From Aeromonas australiensis (GTDB lineage Bacteria; Pseudomonadota; Gammaproteobacteria; Enterobacterales; Aeromonadaceae): a stretch of DNA of 46,426 nt. Shown in pieces: positions 27,243 to 35,086 of the stretch (positions are counted from its first letter, which is position 1; every line of letters starts with the position of its first letter). Under the pieces are notes generated by a model. That model did no database searches and was not told the origin of the DNA. It saw nothing but the letters and a program-made list of their open reading frames with translations. The position numbers and the translations under genes are program-made. The DNA is taken from assembly GCF_000819725.1 (NCBI RefSeq), contig NZ_CDDH01000111.1, positions 1 to 46,426 of the forward strand. Reading direction: 5' to 3'.

Positions 27243-28859
27243 ATGAAAAAGACTCTCATTGCCGGCATGGTAGCCGGACTGTTTACCCTTCCCGCCTGGG
27301 CTGCCCAGGTCCCTGCTGGCACCAAACTGTTGCCGGACGCCCAACAAATCTATGTAACCAATATCGGTGCCGAACCCGCCACCATCGACCCCCAGCTGGT
27401 GGAAGAGAGCGCCGGGAGCGCCATTGTCAACGATCTGTTTGAAGGACTCTATGTACTGGATGGCAAAGGCAAGACCCAGCCCGCTGGCGCCGTCAGCTAC
27501 GAAGTAGACAACACCGGTACCATCTACACCTTTAAACTGAGGCCCGAGGCCAAGTGGTCTAACGGCGAGCCGGTCACCGCCGCCGATTATGTCTACGGCT
27601 GGCAACGGGCGGCCGACCCCAAGACCGCCTCCAACTACGCCTGGTTTATCGAATTGATGGGAATTGCCAATGCCAGCGAGGTGACCCAGGGCAAGATGAG
27701 TCCGGATGCGTTGGGCATCAAGGCGCTTGATGACCACACCCTGCAGGTGACCTTGAAAACGCCAGTTCCCTTCTTCCTGAAGACCCTCTCCCACTACACC
27801 ACCTTTCCGGCCCCCAGGGCCACCATTGAAAAATTTGGCAAGGAGTGGGTGAAGCCCGGCAATATCGTCTCCAATGGTGCGTTCGTGCTCAAGGAGTGGA
27901 CCCCCAACGAGCGGCTGGCCTCCGAGCGTAATCCCCATTACTGGGATAATGACAATACCGTGATCAACAAGGTGGTCTATCTGGAGATCACCTCAGAAAC
28001 AGCAGCCTATAATCGCTACCGCACTGGTGAGTTGCACTACACCACCTACCCCCTTGAGCAGTACAAACAGCTCAAGAACCAGAGCCCGGACGAGCTGGTT
28101 AGCGTCCCCACCCTGGCCAGCTACTACTATGTCTTCAATACCCAGCGCAAACCGTTCGATGACCCGAAAGTACGCAAGGCGCTCTCACTGGCGATCGACC
28201 GGGAAACCATTACCGACAAGATCCTGGGACAGGGACAAATCGCCGCATATAGCTTCACCCCGCCCATCGTGGACGGTTTTGAATTAAAAAAACCGGCCAG
28301 TCAGCTGCTCAGTCGTGATGAGCGGATCAAACAGGCCAAAGCCTTGTTGCAAGAAGCAGGCTATGGCCCGGGCAAGCCCCTGACGGTAGATATCCTCTAC
28401 AACACCAATGAGAGCCACAAGAAGATAGCGCTGGCTATCTCCTCTATGTGGAAGCACAACCTCGGGGTCACCGCCAAACTTAACAATATGGAGTGGAAGA
28501 CCATGGTGTCTGCACTCAATGAGGGGGATTTCGGGGTAAGCCGTTATGGTTGGAACGGGGACTATAACGATGCCTCGACCTTCCTCGATATCATGACATC
28601 CAGCAGCAGCGCCAACAGCGGCAAATGGTTTAACAAAGAGTATGATGCCTTGCTGGCCAAGGCTCACGATGCACTCGACCCGGCTGAGCGCAATGCCCTT
28701 TACCAGCAGGCAGAAGCCGTGATCGACGCCGATGCCCCCATCGCGCCTATCTATTTCTCGGTCAAATCGCGGCTGCTCAAGCCCTTCGTCAAGGGGTATC
28801 CACACCACAATCCGCAAGATGTGGTGTATAGCAAGGATCTCTATCTGATCGCACAGTAA
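27243..28859 (+). CDS. oppA: Oligopeptide ABC transporter substrate-binding protein (OppA-like)
   Basis: 538 residues of the SBP family 5. A signal peptide is seen (MKKTLIAGMVAGLFTLPAWA, cleaved before AQ). The mature part begins like OppA, AEPATIDPQLVEESAGSAIV and NDLFEGLYVLDGKG, and has the family stretch EAKWSNGEPVTAADYVYGWQ. It should bind short peptides in the periplasm and pass them to an Opp or related permease. No permease or ATPase genes are adjacent, and a terminator follows directly, so it is an orphan binding protein here. ATG at 27243 follows CAAGGATTATCA. Confidence 0.92.
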   Translation: MKKTLIAGMVAGLFTLPAWAAQVPAGTKLLPDAQQIYVTNIGAEPATIDPQLVEESAGSAIVNDLFEGLYVLDGKGKTQPAGAVSYEVDNTGTIYTFKLRPEAKWSNGEPVTAADYVYGWQRAADPKTASNYAWFIELMGIANASEVTQGKMSPDALGIKALDDHTLQVTLKTPVPFFLKTLSHYTTFPAPRATIEKFGKEWVKPGNIVSNGAFVLKEWTPNERLASERNPHYWDNDNTVINKVVYLEITSETAAYNRYRTGELHYTTYPLEQYKQLKNQSPDELVSVPTLASYYYVFNTQRKPFDDPKVRKALSLAIDRETITDKILGQGQIAAYSFTPPIVDGFELKKPASQLLSRDERIKQAKALLQEAGYGPGKPLTVDILYNTNESHKKIALAISSMWKHNLGVTAKLNNMEWKTMVSALNEGDFGVSRYGWNGDYNDASTFLDIMTSSSSANSGKWFNKEYDALLAKAHDALDPAERNALYQQAEAVIDADAPIAPIYFSVKSRLLKPFVKGYPHHNPQDVVYSKDLYLIAQ

Positions 28860-28890
28860 ACCATCACGCCAACGCTCGTTGACCCTATGA

Positions 28891-28922
28891 AAGCGCCTGC
28901 AGTAACGCAGGCGCTTTTTTAC
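28891..28922 (+). terminator. Terminator after oppA
   Basis: AAGCGCCTGC-AGTAAC-GCAGGCGCTT followed by TTTT, about 30 bases after the oppA stop. Confidence 0.9.
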
Positions 28923-28951
28923 TGGTAGCCTTGCTTTAGCCGTGAATCGAC

Positions 28952-29872
28952 TCACTTCTCAGGACAAGGCACCATAGCTCCTCTTGCTCGGCGCGTCAGC
29001 ACCATAGGCTTGATCAGCAGCTGCGCCAGCAAGACCCCGAGCAGGGTCAATCCCCCGCCAATCAGGTGATAACTGGTCAACTGCTCTCCCAGCAGGGTGA
29101 TGGCAAGGCCAGCCGTCATCACTGGCAACAGGTTCATAAAAATAGCGGTACGATTAGCGCCGAGCAGGGTGATCCCCTGCATCCAGAGCCAGGGACAGAG
29201 TGCTGACGCGGGGATCCCGGCATAGAAGATCAGCCAGAGCGCGCGGCCCTCGGGCAATTGACCATCCACCAGCAGAAAAAAGGGGGTCAGGATCACCACA
29301 CTGCAGAGCACCTGACCGTATAGCAGCGACCAGTTATCGAGCCCCAGATCCCACTTCTTGAGCAGCACACTATAAAGGGCATAGGTGGCTGCAGAAAGCA
29401 GCATATAGACAGAACCAATATGAATACCCTGGGTAAACAGCCGGGTCGGATCTCCCTGCCCCAGCAAGATAGACAAGCCAAGGATGGAGAGCAGCGCCCC
29501 CAGCACGGCACCCCAGGTGGGCCGCTCGCGCAATAGCCAGATGCTGAGCAACACAGTTAACAGTGGCGTCAATCCCATCATCAACCCCATCTCGGTGGCG
29601 CCCATGGTCTGTGCAGCGTAGTAACCAAAGGTCTGGTTGAGCACCATGCCAAGGAGCGCCAGCATGGCGATCTGCCAAAAGCCGGCACGAATGCGGGCAC
29701 GCGCACGCCATAACCGACGGGCCAGAAACGGGCTTAATACCAACGCAGCCACCACCCAGCGCGACCAGGCCATGGCCGCGGGGGATAACACGCCGACCGC
29801 CAATTTGCTGACGATGCCATTGCCCGCCCAGATGGCAATGCAGGAGAAGGGAAACATAAAAGCAAGGGGCAT
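28952..29872 (-). CDS. EamA/DMT-family transporter
   Basis: 306 residues and about ten transmembrane helices made of two EamA repeats (first about 1-135, second about 145-285). The N-terminal repeat carries AIWAGNGIVSKLAVGVLSPA and GATEMGLMMGLTPLLTVLLS; the second carries GANRTAIFMNLLPVMTAGLA and LGEQLTSYHLIGGGLTLLGV. The family exports amino acids and other small metabolites; the substrate cannot be read here. ATG at 29872 is chosen because the 47 residues upstream in frame are unlike the family. It is convergent with oppA. Confidence 0.88.
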   Translation of the reverse strand: MPLAFMFPFSCIAIWAGNGIVSKLAVGVLSPAAMAWSRWVVAALVLSPFLARRLWRARARIRAGFWQIAMLALLGMVLNQTFGYYAAQTMGATEMGLMMGLTPLLTVLLSIWLLRERPTWGAVLGALLSILGLSILLGQGDPTRLFTQGIHIGSVYMLLSAATYALYSVLLKKWDLGLDNWSLLYGQVLCSVVILTPFFLLVDGQLPEGRALWLIFYAGIPASALCPWLWMQGITLLGANRTAIFMNLLPVMTAGLAITLLGEQLTSYHLIGGGLTLLGVLLAQLLIKPMVLTRRARGAMVPCPEK

Positions 29873-30058
29873 GAGAGGATCCAGACCGAAGAGACAACAG
29901 CGGGCCAGTATAGGGGGCGATGGGAGATAAACAAAGGAGCAAGCCTTAATAGGCAAGCAGTGGCGCCAGCCGCCAGAAACAAATATGCCCGCAAAGTGCG
30001 GGCATAAGTGCAAGCATAAGTGCGGGCATATCAGTGCAGAAACAGGTTCAGAAGCGCA

Positions 30059-30265
30059 TCACGCGGCATCCATGTGCAGTCTGGAGATCAGCTCGTTGAC
30101 CTCGATGACTGTCTGGCGGTGGGGAATATCCGCCGGATTCGGCATAAGCAACAAACCGGATTGGAAATCAAACCGCCCCCGACCATGAATGTAAATCCGA
30201 CCTTTAAAGAAGGTTTTGACATGCTTTGCCACCATCAGTGGCAGGTACTTCTTGAACACTCTCAT
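30059..30265 (-). CDS. ytfK: DUF1107 protein YtfK
   Basis: A 68-residue cytosolic protein, MRVFKKYLPLMVAKHVKTFF then GRIYIHGRGRFDFQSG. It resembles E. coli YtfK (DUF1107), which has [20 protein letters not shown]. In E. coli YtfK binds SpoT and favours ppGpp synthesis; the same role is inferred here. ATG at 30265 has AGAGG upstream. An in-frame TTG three codons earlier is less likely. It is a single gene between the DMT transporter and sixA, all on the minus strand. Confidence 0.85.
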   Translation of the reverse strand: MRVFKKYLPLMVAKHVKTFFKGRIYIHGRGRFDFQSGLLLMPNPADIPHRQTVIEVNELISRLHMDAA

Positions 30266-30398
30266 CGTTTGCAACCTCTTGCAGTTGTATCCGTATGACA
30301 GCAGCTTCTGCGAATTAATTCCGTAAAATATTTATAAAAATCCGGAAAACTCGCCCATCTCTTCCCAAAAAATTCAATCTATAACTTTTTATTAACTT

Positions 30399-30866
30399 TT
30401 AGCCTATTGTATGCGGCCCTTCGAGCCAGAGCAAGGCTCCTTTGCCATCGAGCCACTCGATACAGGCGATGCCCGAGGTAGCGAACATGGGTGCTCCTGC
30501 TGCCGGGCAGAGGCTTTGCACCAGATAACCCACCAGCGGCAGATGGCTGACCATCAGGATCTGGTCATGTTGCTGCGCCAAAGTGGTGAGGTAGCTGGCC
30601 ACGAAAGCGGGATCGCCGTAAGGGGTAATGTCACCACTCTCTTCAACAGCTGCTGCGTCAGGTAATTCACTGCATATGGCTTGCCAAGTCTGACGTGCCC
30701 GCAGATAGTTGCTGTGGATCACCCGATCCAGCGGGCCAATCAGCTGAGGCGCCAGCCAGCGGGCCATCTGGATAGACTCTTCAATACCCTGCTCGGTCAA
30801 TGGACGCTGTTCATCTGTTTTCGCATTCATGCCAGCCTGGCCATGACGCATGATATAGATCTTCAT
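30399..30866 (-). CDS. sixA: Phosphohistidine phosphatase SixA
   Basis: A 155-residue member of the histidine phosphatase (phosphoglycerate mutase-like) superfamily. The catalytic RHG motif is MKIYIMRHGQAG at the N-terminus. Further conserved residues are the Arg in SNYLRARQTW and the second His in ILMVSHLPLVGYL. SixA removes phosphate from histidine residues of HPt or PTS proteins. ATG at 30866 has GAGG upstream and matches the family start, so five extra in-frame codons are dropped. It is divergent from the M16 protease. Confidence 0.92.
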   Translation of the reverse strand: MKIYIMRHGQAGMNAKTDEQRPLTEQGIEESIQMARWLAPQLIGPLDRVIHSNYLRARQTWQAICSELPDAAAVEESGDITPYGDPAFVASYLTTLAQQHDQILMVSHLPLVGYLVQSLCPAAGAPMFATSGIACIEWLDGKGALLWLEGPHTIG

Positions 30867-31013
30867 TACAACCTCGCCCAACGGGCCTGTTTTGATAGCC
30901 GGGGGATCTTACCCCGCCACGGGTGTGGAAACAATTGCGCTACCTCTCAGAAAAGGGTTTGCCTGACGGGATAGCGGGGTCGATAATCATGTTTAAATTC
31001 AAATAAATCCAAC

Positions 31014-33815
31014 GTGAGTCACACGCCAATGAGCCCATATGCCAGTCCCAATGACCATCGGCAATACCATTTTCTGGAGCTGGCCAACCGGCTCAGGGTC
31101 TTGTTGATTTGTGATCCCGACACCGACAAATCTGCCGCCTCGCTGGCGGTCAATACCGGCCATTTTGACGATCCCGCCGACCGTCAGGGAATGGCCCATT
31201 TTCTGGAGCACATGCTGTTTCTCGGCACCTGCACCTACCCCAAGCCTGGTGAGTACCAGCAATTTATGAGCCGTCATGGCGGCAGCAACAACGCCTGGAC
31301 CGGCACCGAATTCACCAACTTCTTCTTCGAGATCGACAACGGCTTCTTCGAAGCTGGGCTGGATCGCTTCTCCCAGTTCTTTATCTGTCCCACCTTTGAT
31401 CCGGAGTGGGTGGACAAGGAGCGCAACGCGGTCGACTCCGAGTATCGCCTCAAGCTGCAGGACGACATGCGCCGCAGCTATCAGGTGCATAAAGAGACGG
31501 TCAACCCGGCGCACCCCTTTTCCAAGTTCTCGGTGGGCAACCTCGATACCCTGGCCGATCTGCCGGGACGGGATCTGCGCGCCGACCTTATCCGTTTTTA
31601 CGAAAGCCACTACAGCGCGGATCGCATGGCGCTGGTGATGATCTCGCCACAATCCATCGACACCCAGTTGCAGTGGTGCTGTCGCTACTTTGCTCCCATT
31701 TTGAATCGCAATTTGGGAACCCCGACCCTCACCATGCCGCTCTACCGGCTCGATGATCTCGGCGTGCGCATCCACATCAATCCGGTCAAGGAGACCCGCA
31801 AGCTGTCGCTCTGCTTCCCCCTGCCCAATGTGGACGAGTTTTACGACAAAAAGCCCCTCACCTTCCTGAGCCATCTGATTGGCTACGAGGGGGATGGCAG
31901 CCTGCTCTCCCTGCTCAAGGCGAAAGGCTGGGTCAACCAGCTCTCGGCGGGCGGTGGCATCAGCGGCGCCAACTTCAAGGATTTTGGCGTCAACTTCGGC
32001 CTCACCCCTCTGGGCCTTGAACATGTGGACGACATCCTCGCCGCCCTGTTTGGCTATCTGAAACTGATTGGCCGCGAAGGGCTGCAGAGCTGGCGCTATG
32101 ACGAAAAGCGGACCGTGCTCGAATCGGCGTTCCGTTTTCAGGAGCGCGGCCGCCCCCTCGATACGGTGTCGGGACTGGTGCTCAACCTCTTTAGCTACAA
32201 ACCTGAGGATCTGCTCTACGGCGACTACATGATGCGCGAATATGACGAGGGGCTGATCCGCCGCTTCCTCGCCAAACTCACCCCGTACAACCTGCGTATC
32301 ACCATCACTGCGCCGGAAGTGGCGACCGATCGACTGGCCCGCTGGTATCAGACCCCCTACAGCGTGACGACCATTACCGAGGCCGAGAAAATTCGCTGGC
32401 AGCAGAGCGAACCGGACTCGGCACTGGCGCTGCCCAAGCCCAACCCCTTTATCAGCAGTAGGCTCGATCCGCGCACACCAGAGCTTACCGCCGACATGCC
32501 CGCCTGCCTTATCGAGCGCCCCGGTTTTCGCCTCTGGCACCTCCATGAGCACCTGTTCAGCGTGCCCAAGGGCAATCTCTACATCTCCATCGACAGCGAG
32601 CATGCGGTCAAAAATCCGCGCAATATCGCCATGGCGCGCCTCGCCGTGGAGCTGTTGGCCGACCATCTCAACGCCCTCACCTATCCGGCGGAGCTGGCGG
32701 GATTGGGCTACCAGATCTATGCCCATCAGGGGGGCTTTACCATCAACCTGAGCGGCTTTGCCGACAAGCAGCCGCTGTTGCTCGACATGATCCTCAGCAA
32801 CCGCACCCTGGGTTACCCGAACCCAGCTCGCTTTAGCGAAATCAAGGAGGCGCTGATCCGCAACTGGGACAACCAGTCCAAGGCGCGCCCCATCTCCCAG
32901 CTCTTTAACCAGCTCACCAGTTTGCTGCAACCGAACAACCCGCCGTTCGAACAGCTGCTGCGCCACCTGCGCACCGTCGAGCTCTCCGAGATGCCCGGCT
33001 TCGTGGCCCAACTGTTTGGCGAGGTGCATGTCGAGGCGCTGGTGCACGGCGACTGGACTGCCACCGAAGCGCTGGAGCTGGCCGCCCTGATGGAGCGCCA
33101 CCTGAGCGACATCAATGGCACCAGCAGCAAGCCGAGCAGCGAGACCCGCCGCCCGCTCATCTCCATTCAGGACAGGGGCACCCTTATTCGCGAGCAGGGT
33201 TGCGATCACGAAGACTCGGCACTGCTGGTCTACTACCAGTCCCGCACCACCCGGGCGCGGGATCTCGCCTGCTTTACCCTGGCCAACCACATTATGTCCT
33301 CCACCTTCTTCCATGAACTGCGCACCCGCCAGCAGCTCGGTTATGTGGTGGGCGCCGGCAACCTGCCCCTTAATCGCCACCCGGGCCTCATCTTCTACAT
33401 TCAGTCGCCAGTAGCGGGGCCGCAGATCCTGCTCGATGCGGTGGAGGAATTTATCGATATCTTCCCGCTCGCCATGCTCGAATTTACCGAGCAGCAGTGG
33501 CAGGAGAGCAAGGCGGGGCTGCAAGCCCAGCTGAGCGAGCGAGATGCCAACCTGCGCAGTCGCGGTCAGCGGCTGTGGGTGAGCATCGGCAACAAGGATC
33601 TGGGGTTTGATCAGCGGGAACGGGTCTGCGATGAGGTGGGCAAGTTGAGCCGCGCCGACCTGGTGCGCTTTATCACCCAACTGCGCTCGCGCACCTCCGA
33701 TCGGCTGATCCTCTGCAGCTATGGTCAGGGCCACGAACATGACGAGCGGATCACCGGTCAGTTTATCGATGACCCCAAGGCATTTCGGCTCAATGCCGCC
33801 ACCTTCGAGGCCTGA
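31014..33815 (+). CDS. M16 (insulinase/pitrilysin) family zinc metalloprotease, no signal peptide
   Basis: 933 residues with the full four-domain M16A layout. The inverted zinc motif HFLEH is at 62-66 and the third ligand Glu is at 143 in ERNAVDSEYRLKL, the same 77-residue spacing as pitrilysin. ETVNPAHPFSKFSVGNLDTL is the family substrate-cleft stretch. A later SRTTRARDLACFTLANHI to RQQLGYVVGAG region is also conserved. Unlike E. coli protease III it has no signal peptide, so it probably degrades peptides in the cytosol. The start is GTG 31014 or ATG 31029; neither has a clear ribosome-binding site. It is divergent from sixA. Confidence 0.9.
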   Translation: MSHTPMSPYASPNDHRQYHFLELANRLRVLLICDPDTDKSAASLAVNTGHFDDPADRQGMAHFLEHMLFLGTCTYPKPGEYQQFMSRHGGSNNAWTGTEFTNFFFEIDNGFFEAGLDRFSQFFICPTFDPEWVDKERNAVDSEYRLKLQDDMRRSYQVHKETVNPAHPFSKFSVGNLDTLADLPGRDLRADLIRFYESHYSADRMALVMISPQSIDTQLQWCCRYFAPILNRNLGTPTLTMPLYRLDDLGVRIHINPVKETRKLSLCFPLPNVDEFYDKKPLTFLSHLIGYEGDGSLLSLLKAKGWVNQLSAGGGISGANFKDFGVNFGLTPLGLEHVDDILAALFGYLKLIGREGLQSWRYDEKRTVLESAFRFQERGRPLDTVSGLVLNLFSYKPEDLLYGDYMMREYDEGLIRRFLAKLTPYNLRITITAPEVATDRLARWYQTPYSVTTITEAEKIRWQQSEPDSALALPKPNPFISSRLDPRTPELTADMPACLIERPGFRLWHLHEHLFSVPKGNLYISIDSEHAVKNPRNIAMARLAVELLADHLNALTYPAELAGLGYQIYAHQGGFTINLSGFADKQPLLLDMILSNRTLGYPNPARFSEIKEALIRNWDNQSKARPISQLFNQLTSLLQPNNPPFEQLLRHLRTVELSEMPGFVAQLFGEVHVEALVHGDWTATEALELAALMERHLSDINGTSSKPSSETRRPLISIQDRGTLIREQGCDHEDSALLVYYQSRTTRARDLACFTLANHIMSSTFFHELRTRQQLGYVVGAGNLPLNRHPGLIFYIQSPVAGPQILLDAVEEFIDIFPLAMLEFTEQQWQESKAGLQAQLSERDANLRSRGQRLWVSIGNKDLGFDQRERVCDEVGKLSRADLVRFITQLRSRTSDRLILCSYGQGHEHDERITGQFIDDPKAFRLNAATFEA

Positions 33816-33860
33816 TCAGGCCTCGCCCCCCTTTTTCCTGCCCACGGCAAATCGCAGGCA

Positions 33861-33887
33861 ATAAAAAGCCGACCCATCAGGGTCGGC
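33861..33887 (-). terminator. Terminator of the predicted small RNA
   Basis: On the minus strand AGCCGACCC-TGAT-GGGTCGGCT followed by TTTTATT. On the plus strand no T-run follows, so it is not mainly a terminator of the M16 gene. Confidence 0.85.
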
Positions 33888-34020
33888 TGGAAAAACCATA
33901 ACAATTGCGACCAAAGCCGCCAAAAGTGAACATGAGCGTGAAAATCAGACACTGAGTTGCTGATCAGCAAGCGGGATAAACCCGATACTTGCGTTGCAAT
34001 GCCAACAGTGATTGAGAAAC
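33861..34020 (-). ncRNA. Predicted FNR-activated small RNA (FnrS-like)
   Basis: Inferred transcript of about 160 nt. Its start is set by TAATAT (34027-34032) and an FNR box upstream; its end is a strong terminator at 33861-33887. Inside, a hairpin is seen (GCAAG...CGGG-TTTA-CCCG..CTTGC, about 33966-33993). The terminator, GCCGACC-CTGATGG-GTCGGCTTTTT, recalls the end of E. coli FnrS as I remember it. A 27-codon ORF would start at the ATG overlapping the -10 box, upstream of the predicted start site, so it should not be translated. It lies between tpm and the M16 gene. The FnrS identity is a hypothesis. Confidence 0.6.
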
Positions 34021-34026
34021 AGCCTC

Positions 34027-34068
34027 ATATTAGGCACTCCCCCCGCCAGTCACGTTGATCTACGTCAA
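34027..34068 (-). promoter_or_regulatory. Class II FNR-dependent promoter
   Basis: On the minus strand TTGACGTAGATCAA (34055-34068), two near-perfect FNR half-sites (TTGAT-N4-ATCAA), then 22 bases and TAATAT (34027-34032). With +1 at 34020 the FNR box is centred at -41.5, exactly the class II position. Confidence 0.75.
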
Positions 34069-34152
34069 AGGAGGTAGCGAAGTGCGCACAGCCCACAGAT
34101 TTGTCGGGTTGGATCACGCTTTCTCTTGGCTTATTGCGACATGCATGATGAC

Positions 34153-34800
34153 TCAGTCACGGCGAACCAGCCGGTAGGCCACCTCATCGAAGTAGGAGAG
34201 CTGACCCGCCAGCACCCGCGGATGATCCACCTCGGCAGCCCGCCCCAGCACCTCGATGCGAAAATCCCGCTCGAACAGGGCTCGCACCTCCATCTCCCCC
34301 ACCGAGAAGGGGGGCTGACTCTGCTGCTCCGGCTGATATTCGAGGGTCACCAGCAGGATCTGGCCACCGGTCTCGACCAGCGAACTGATCAGAGCCGCAT
34401 ACTGGCGACGCATCGCGGTCGGCAGGGCGATCAGTGCCGCGCGATCATAGACCAGCCGGTAACGGCGACCCAGCGTGGGGGCGGCGAAAAAATCTCCCTG
34501 AAAAATGTGCAGGCTGTCCACCTGATGACACTGATAAGGGCCCACCTCGCTCACGGTCGCGGCAAGCTGGTTTTCACTGAAGAACTGACTGACGGCAAGG
34601 CTCGATAGCTCGAAACCGTCGACCGGATGACCCTGAGCGCTCAGCCAGAGCATGTCGCGAGACTTGCCGCACAGGGGAACCAGCACCGGCTCGTCCGCTT
34701 GCTGGGCCGCCCACCAGGATTGCAGCCAGTGGTTGAAGTCCGCCTGATGAAAGCCAATCCGGTTCTCTTCCCAACGCTGATGCCAAAACGCAGCTTCCAT
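34153..34800 (-). CDS. tpm: Thiopurine S-methyltransferase
   Basis: A 215-residue SAM-dependent methyltransferase. FWHQRWEENRIGFHQADFN and VPLCGKSRDMLWLSAQGHPV are the family signatures, the second being the SAM-binding glycine-type loop. FEL and YDRAALIALP follow. Bacterial TPMT methylates thiopurines and selenium or tellurium compounds, and in Pseudomonas is linked to tellurite resistance. ATG at 34800 lies after AAGGGTAATAACG. The gene stands alone, 84 bases upstream of the FNR box on the same strand. Confidence 0.92.
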   Translation of the reverse strand: MEAAFWHQRWEENRIGFHQADFNHWLQSWWAAQQADEPVLVPLCGKSRDMLWLSAQGHPVDGFELSSLAVSQFFSENQLAATVSEVGPYQCHQVDSLHIFQGDFFAAPTLGRRYRLVYDRAALIALPTAMRRQYAALISSLVETGGQILLVTLEYQPEQQSQPPFSVGEMEVRALFERDFRIEVLGRAAEVDHPRVLAGQLSYFDEVAYRLVRRD

Positions 34801-35049
34801 CGTTATTACCCTTCTGTACTAAAGATGCCTCAATATCACAACTTAACCGGCACCGCGCAACCCTCTGCCCTCCCCTTTTTGCCGCGCAGCCTCTGGGTGT
34901 TATCGGGCGAATGACGGGACGTCACCTTGCCGTGCGCCTCGCTGTCGCAATGTTCGCAATTGGCTGCGTTTATAACGGACAAGGCATACCAACCCATGCA
35001 AAAACGTCATGGGTGTATGGCAATGAATGAATCAATGAAAGGAATGGCA

Positions 35050-35075
35050 TTGGCAGGCCAAACCGTGCCTGCCAA
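35050..35075 (-). terminator. Hairpin after the LRR kinase gene
   Basis: TTGGCAGGC-CAAACCGT-GCCTGCCAA, 12 bases after the kinase stop. On the minus strand only a loose T/C-rich stretch follows, so it is a weak terminator. 34801-35049 holds no recognisable gene. Confidence 0.6.
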
Positions 35076-35086
35076 CGCCAGAAAGG

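Noticed and set aside
30295..30301. CTGTCAT half-site of a Pho box upstream of ytfK
   Set aside because: Only one half matches, with no second repeat at 11 bases and a position very close to the start codon.
30999..33740. Minus-strand 913-codon frame opposite the M16 gene
   Set aside because: The plus-strand frame has the zinc motif and family length; the other is a shadow caused by GC-rich codon bias.
33758..33970. 70-codon minus-strand frame across the terminator at 33861-33887
   Set aside because: It would run through a strong terminator and into the M16 gene; no family features.
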